The translations under genes and the position numbers were made by a program. A stretch of 18,935 nt of DNA from an uncultured Roseovarius sp. (GTDB lineage: Bacteria > Pseudomonadota > Alphaproteobacteria > Rhodobacterales > Rhodobacteraceae). Positions 16,188 through 18,935 of the stretch are shown piece by piece; the first letter of the stretch is position 1; the number at the start of each line of letters is the position of its first letter. The stretch spans positions 1-18,935 of the forward strand of contig CAKSUL010000036.1 of the NCBI GenBank assembly GCA_934501475.1. Direction: 5' to 3'. The notes under the pieces were generated by a model. The model did not search any database, was not told the DNA's origin, and saw only the letters and a program-made list of their open reading frames with translations.

Positions 16188-16387
16188 TGCATGTCTCCTC
16201 ATCGCGGCGCTTGTTTGCTGATAGCAACCGGGCAGCGCCCTGTCACCTGCCAAGGCAGGGCAGTTGCGGCGCGGATCGTTACAAATCCTAAACAACCTCC
16301 ATGTTTACGCCACATTCACAAAGGTTACCGTTAACCCGGCTGCGCCATGGTCGTCCCCGGTGAGTGAATTGTGAGTTGGGGTGAATC
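16188..16387. promoter_or_regulatory. Divergent rfbC / RTX-gene intergenic region with several dyads
   Basis: 200 bp that should carry promoters for rfbC (minus) and the RTX gene (plus). Dyads seen: TTGCT-GAT-AGCAA (16215-16227); CCTGCC-AA-GGCAGG (16246-16259), which can alternatively pair as GCCCTG (16237-16242) with CAGGGC (16256-16261); and the near-palindrome GGTTACCGTTAACC (16323-16336), symmetric at 12 of 14 positions and about 50 bp before the RTX start. I could not assign -35/-10 elements. Confidence 0.4.
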
Positions 16388-18935
16388 ATGGCTGAAATAC
16401 GCCTTGAGGCCAGAGGGCCGTTGATCGCACATCTGCCCGAGGCGTTGGTGGGCATAACCGATCTGTTGGTGATCAACGGGGCCAATGGTCCGGTCCTGAT
16501 ATCGGCCACGCGCGGCGATGGCTGGCTGACGGCGTTCGATGTGTCCGGCGGCACGGCCAGCGTGCTGGATAGCTGGCAGATCGACGATGCATTCCTGCAG
16601 CTTGAAACCACCGATCTGGCGGTGCTGCCGCGCACGGGGCAGGATCATCTGCTGCTGGCCGGGTTGGCGGGCACATCGCTGAACGCGCTGCCGATCACCG
16701 GGGGCGGGGCGCAATCCTATTTCAGCACCAGTCAGACCTATGCCACGCCCGGCATCGCAGCCGCACAGATCAGCGCGCTGTCGGTCATGAACCAAAGCCA
16801 TGGCATTGCCGCAATGCAAGGCGGTGGGCTGGCCCTGCTGAGTTTCGACAGCGGCACGAATGCCAGCGCCGAAATGATCAGCACCGGGGACAGCGCCCAT
16901 ATGGGGCGGGCCAGCGCGGTGCTGGCGGTCGAGGTGCAATCGCGCAAGTTCATCTTTGCCGCCTATGGGCGTGACGACATGATCAGCAGCTTTCGCCTCA
17001 ATCACAATGGCACGGTCCGGCATCTGTCGGATATCGTGGCCGATGCGCGCAACGGCGCGTTGGCCGGGCCGATGGCGCTGGCCACGGCGCTGGTGGCGGA
17101 TCAGTTGTATCTGATCGTTGCCTCGACGAATTCGGGCGCGCTTTCGGTGCTGTCTGTGGCGCCCAACGGGGCGATGGCCCTGACCGATCAGGTGCTGGAC
17201 AGCCGCGACACGCGATTCGCGGACGTCACCCACCTTGAGACAATCGTGATGAACGGGCGCACCTATGTGGTCGCCGCAGGCACCGATAGCGGGATCAGCC
17301 TGTTTGTCGTGCTTCCGGGCGGGCGGCTGCATCATCTGGACAGCGCGGCGGCGCAGCTGGACACGCCGCTGCACGGAATCACCGATATCGCGGTGGCCAA
17401 TGTGGGCGGCACGCTTCAGGTCTGGGCCGCGACACAGGCGGCGCCGCATCTGGTAACCTTCAGCGTGACCGGGATGGCGGCGGGCCTCACCAGGCAGGCC
17501 ACCGATGCCGGTGAGACGCTGACCGGGGGCGCGGGCGATGACATTCTGGTCGGGGCGCTGGGCAATGACTCGCTCAGCGGGGGCGCGGGGGCGGATGTGC
17601 TGATGGATGGCGCGGGCGTCGATACGATGACCGGGGGCGCGGGGGCGGATATCTTCATCCTGTCGACCGATGGCGAAAGGGATGTGATCACCGATTTCGA
17701 TGCCACGCAGGACCGGCTTGATTTGACCGGGTTGCCGGGGCTGTGGGATCCTGACGATATACTGGTCGCGTCGCGCAGCTGGGGGGCCGAACTCAGCTAT
17801 CGTGGCGAGGTGACGGAACTGCGCTCGGCCAATGGGCGGCCCCTGTCGCGCGGCGATATCGTGTCGGACGCGCTGATCACCATCCACCGCCTTTCAAAAG
17901 AGGCGGCGGCGGGCACCATTGTCGGCAGCATCGGGAACGATCTGTTCATCGGTGGCGACGCCGCCGAGGCCTATACCGCCCTAGACGGGAACGATACCCT
18001 GCGCGGTGAAGGCGGCGATGACACGCTGCACGGCGGTGCCGGCAATGACAGCATCAACGGCGGCTTTGCGCAGGATCTGCTCTATGGCGGGGACGGGGAC
18101 GACACCATCACCGGCGACGCCGGATTCGACACTATCTATGGCGATGCGGGCAATGATTTCCTGAATGGCGGCGGTCAGGCCGATGAATTGCATGGCGGCG
18201 ACGGCGATGACCGGCTGCTGGGTGAGGACGGGTATGACTATCTCTATGGCGACGCGGGCAACGACACGTTGCTGGGCGGTGACAGCGCCGATCGGCTGTT
18301 CGGTGGTGACGGCGATGACGAATTGCATGGCGGCATCAATTTCGGCCTGACGGTGGATGGCCTGTTCGGCGGGCCGGGCAACGACACGTTGTTCGGCGAT
18401 GGCGGGTTCGACCTGCTGGATGGCGGAACCGGCAACGACAGTTTGAATGGCGGCAAACAGGCCGACAACCTCTATGGCCGCGAGGGCGACGATACACTGG
18501 AAGGCGGGGATGGGCTCGACCGTCTGTTTGGCGGGCCGGGCAACGACATCGCCTATGGCGGCAACGGCAATGACGGGCTGTTCGGCGAGGCGGGCGACGA
18601 TTGGCTGGATGGCGGGCCCGGCGATGACCGCTTCTTTGGCGGTGTGGGTGACGATACCCTGCTGGGCGGGCCGGGCAATGATGAGCTGCATGGCGGCGCC
18701 GGGTTCGACGTGATCGATTCAGGCACCGGAAACGACACCATGACAGGCGATTTCAACGCCGATCAGTTCATTTTCGTCAATGGTCACGGGCAGGATCAGA
18801 TCGACGACTTCGAGGCCACCAACGATTTTGAACGCATCGACCTGAGCGGGATCAGCGCGATCGCCGATTTTGCCGACCTGATGAACAACCACATCAGCCA
18901 AAGCGGCGCCAATGTGATCATCTACACCGGCGGAA
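16388..18935 (+). CDS. RTX-repeat calcium-binding protein with N-terminal propeller-like repeats (3' end beyond window)
   Basis: 849 codons are visible with no stop. No signal peptide, as expected for type I secretion. Residues 25-360 contain seven units about 50 apart (near 25, 76, 130, 177, 230, 282, 333) of the form hydrophobic strand, short turn, YLVAAGxxSGxLSVFxV-like strand pair, suggesting a seven-bladed beta-propeller. A first RTX block (380-424, about five GGxGxDxLx nonapeptides) runs into a serralysin-type module, [19 protein letters not shown], with a linker to about 540. A second block (540-795, about 28 nonapeptides, one expanded to 13 residues) ends in a second such module, [19 protein letters not shown]. 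Each nonapeptide half-site should bind calcium. The start at 16388 has GGGGTGA just upstream. Likely a secreted adhesin or matrix protein; function unproven. Confidence 0.88.
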   Translation, partial: MAEIRLEARGPLIAHLPEALVGITDLLVINGANGPVLISATRGDGWLTAFDVSGGTASVLDSWQIDDAFLQLETTDLAVLPRTGQDHLLLAGLAGTSLNALPITGGGAQSYFSTSQTYATPGIAAAQISALSVMNQSHGIAAMQGGGLALLSFDSGTNASAEMISTGDSAHMGRASAVLAVEVQSRKFIFAAYGRDDMISSFRLNHNGTVRHLSDIVADARNGALAGPMALATALVADQLYLIVASTNSGALSVLSVAPNGAMALTDQVLDSRDTRFADVTHLETIVMNGRTYVVAAGTDSGISLFVVLPGGRLHHLDSAAAQLDTPLHGITDIAVANVGGTLQVWAATQAAPHLVTFSVTGMAAGLTRQATDAGETLTGGAGDDILVGALGNDSLSGGAGADVLMDGAGVDTMTGGAGADIFILSTDGERDVITDFDATQDRLDLTGLPGLWDPDDILVASRSWGAELSYRGEVTELRSANGRPLSRGDIVSDALITIHRLSKEAAAGTIVGSIGNDLFIGGDAAEAYTALDGNDTLRGEGGDDTLHGGAGNDSINGGFAQDLLYGGDGDDTITGDAGFDTIYGDAGNDFLNGGGQADELHGGDGDDRLLGEDGYDYLYGDAGNDTLLGGDSADRLFGGDGDDELHGGINFGLTVDGLFGGPGNDTLFGDGGFDLLDGGTGNDSLNGGKQADNLYGREGDDTLEGGDGLDRLFGGPGNDIAYGGNGNDGLFGEAGDDWLDGGPGDDRFFGGVGDDTLLGGPGNDELHGGAGFDVIDSGTGNDTMTGDFNADQFIFVNGHGQDQIDDFEATNDFERIDLSGISAIADFADLMNNHISQSGANVIIYTGG
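18086..18475 (+). repeat. 108-bp (36-residue) higher-order repeats in the RTX domain
   Basis: Groups of four nonapeptides recur in order: GGDGDDxxx, GxxGF/YDxxY, GDAGNDxLx, GGxxADxLx. Two adjacent copies lie at 18086-18193 and 18194-18301 (residues 567-602, 603-638). After an interruption with a 13-residue unit (648-660), a third copy follows at 18368-18475 (661-696). The fourth-position marker GGxxADxLx also occurs at 558-566 as GGFAQDLLY and at 787-795 as GDFNADQFI. Confidence 0.7.

Noticed and set aside
16246..16259. CCTGCCAAGGCAGG as a possible lux-type quorum-sensing box
   Set aside because: The half-sites resemble las/lux boxes, but the dyad is about 4 bp too short in the centre, and no LuxR/LuxI gene is in the window.
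16331..17887. 518-codon open frame on the minus strand opposite the RTX gene
   Set aside because: The plus-strand frame gives coherent propeller-like repeats and RTX motifs. The antisense frame reads as Arg/His/Gln/Pro-rich protein typical of high-GC shadows and has no recognisable motif.
17981..18691. 236-codon minus-strand frame of regular V-I-A-R-P-A repeats
   Set aside because: The periodicity is the reverse complement of the RTX nonapeptide codons, not an independent repeat protein.

Overview
The window looks like chromosomal DNA of an alphaproteobacterium of the Rhodobacteraceae (Roseobacter/Paracoccus type). The evidence is high G+C with strong third-position bias, an FzlA-like division protein (a family known from alphaproteobacteria), a CBDA-ordered dTDP-rhamnose operon, and a 'TTCTTGCCCTAAATA' intergenic element that I recall as common in this family. 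This is inferred from the sequence; no database was searched. Coding density is very high and no intergenic gap exceeds about 205 bases. I see no tRNA, rRNA, CRISPR array, insertion sequence or prophage.

Region 1 (1-9064, all on the minus strand), read in the direction of transcription: a histidine-phosphatase-family protein, a small GST-family protein, a saccharopine-dehydrogenase-like enzyme, the peptidoglycan glycosyltransferase MtgA, the FtsZ-binding GST-fold protein FzlA, epoxyqueuosine reductase QueG, a stand-alone HyuA-type hydantoinase/oxoprolinase, then kbl and tdh (threonine to glycine plus acetyl-CoA; tdh runs off the left edge). Several junctions overlap or nearly touch (GTGA at GST/saccharopine dehydrogenase, TGATG at kbl/tdh), so much of this block is probably co-transcribed.

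Region 2 (9065-13361): a divergent intergenic region with a 12-bp perfect palindrome, then a 926-aa molybdopterin formate dehydrogenase alpha subunit on the plus strand. Its diaphorase partners are not in the window. It converges on pncB (nicotinate phosphoribosyltransferase, NAD salvage).

Region 3 (13473-16187, minus): the dTDP-L-rhamnose operon in the order rfbC-rfbB-rfbD-rfbA. RfbC, RfbB and RfbA look intact, but rfbD is a scar. About 47 N-terminal codons and about 35 C-terminal codons remain, in different frames; the roughly 200-codon middle is missing. The old ATGA stop/start overlaps with both neighbours survive. As written, the window cannot encode the last step of dTDP-rhamnose synthesis.

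Region 4 (16388 to the right edge, plus): the first 849 codons of a large RTX calcium-binding protein, probably a type I secretion substrate. It has no signal peptide. A seven-fold repeat of about 50 residues that looks like a beta-propeller is followed by two RTX blocks, the second with a 36-residue (108-bp) higher-order repeat. It is divergent from rfbC across a 200-bp region containing several dyads.

No wholly new multi-gene system is evident. The most notable items are the rfbD deletion scar, the propeller-plus-RTX exoprotein and its super-repeat, the histidine phosphatase lacking its second catalytic histidine, and the orphan formate dehydrogenase lacking its His-Cys cluster ligands.
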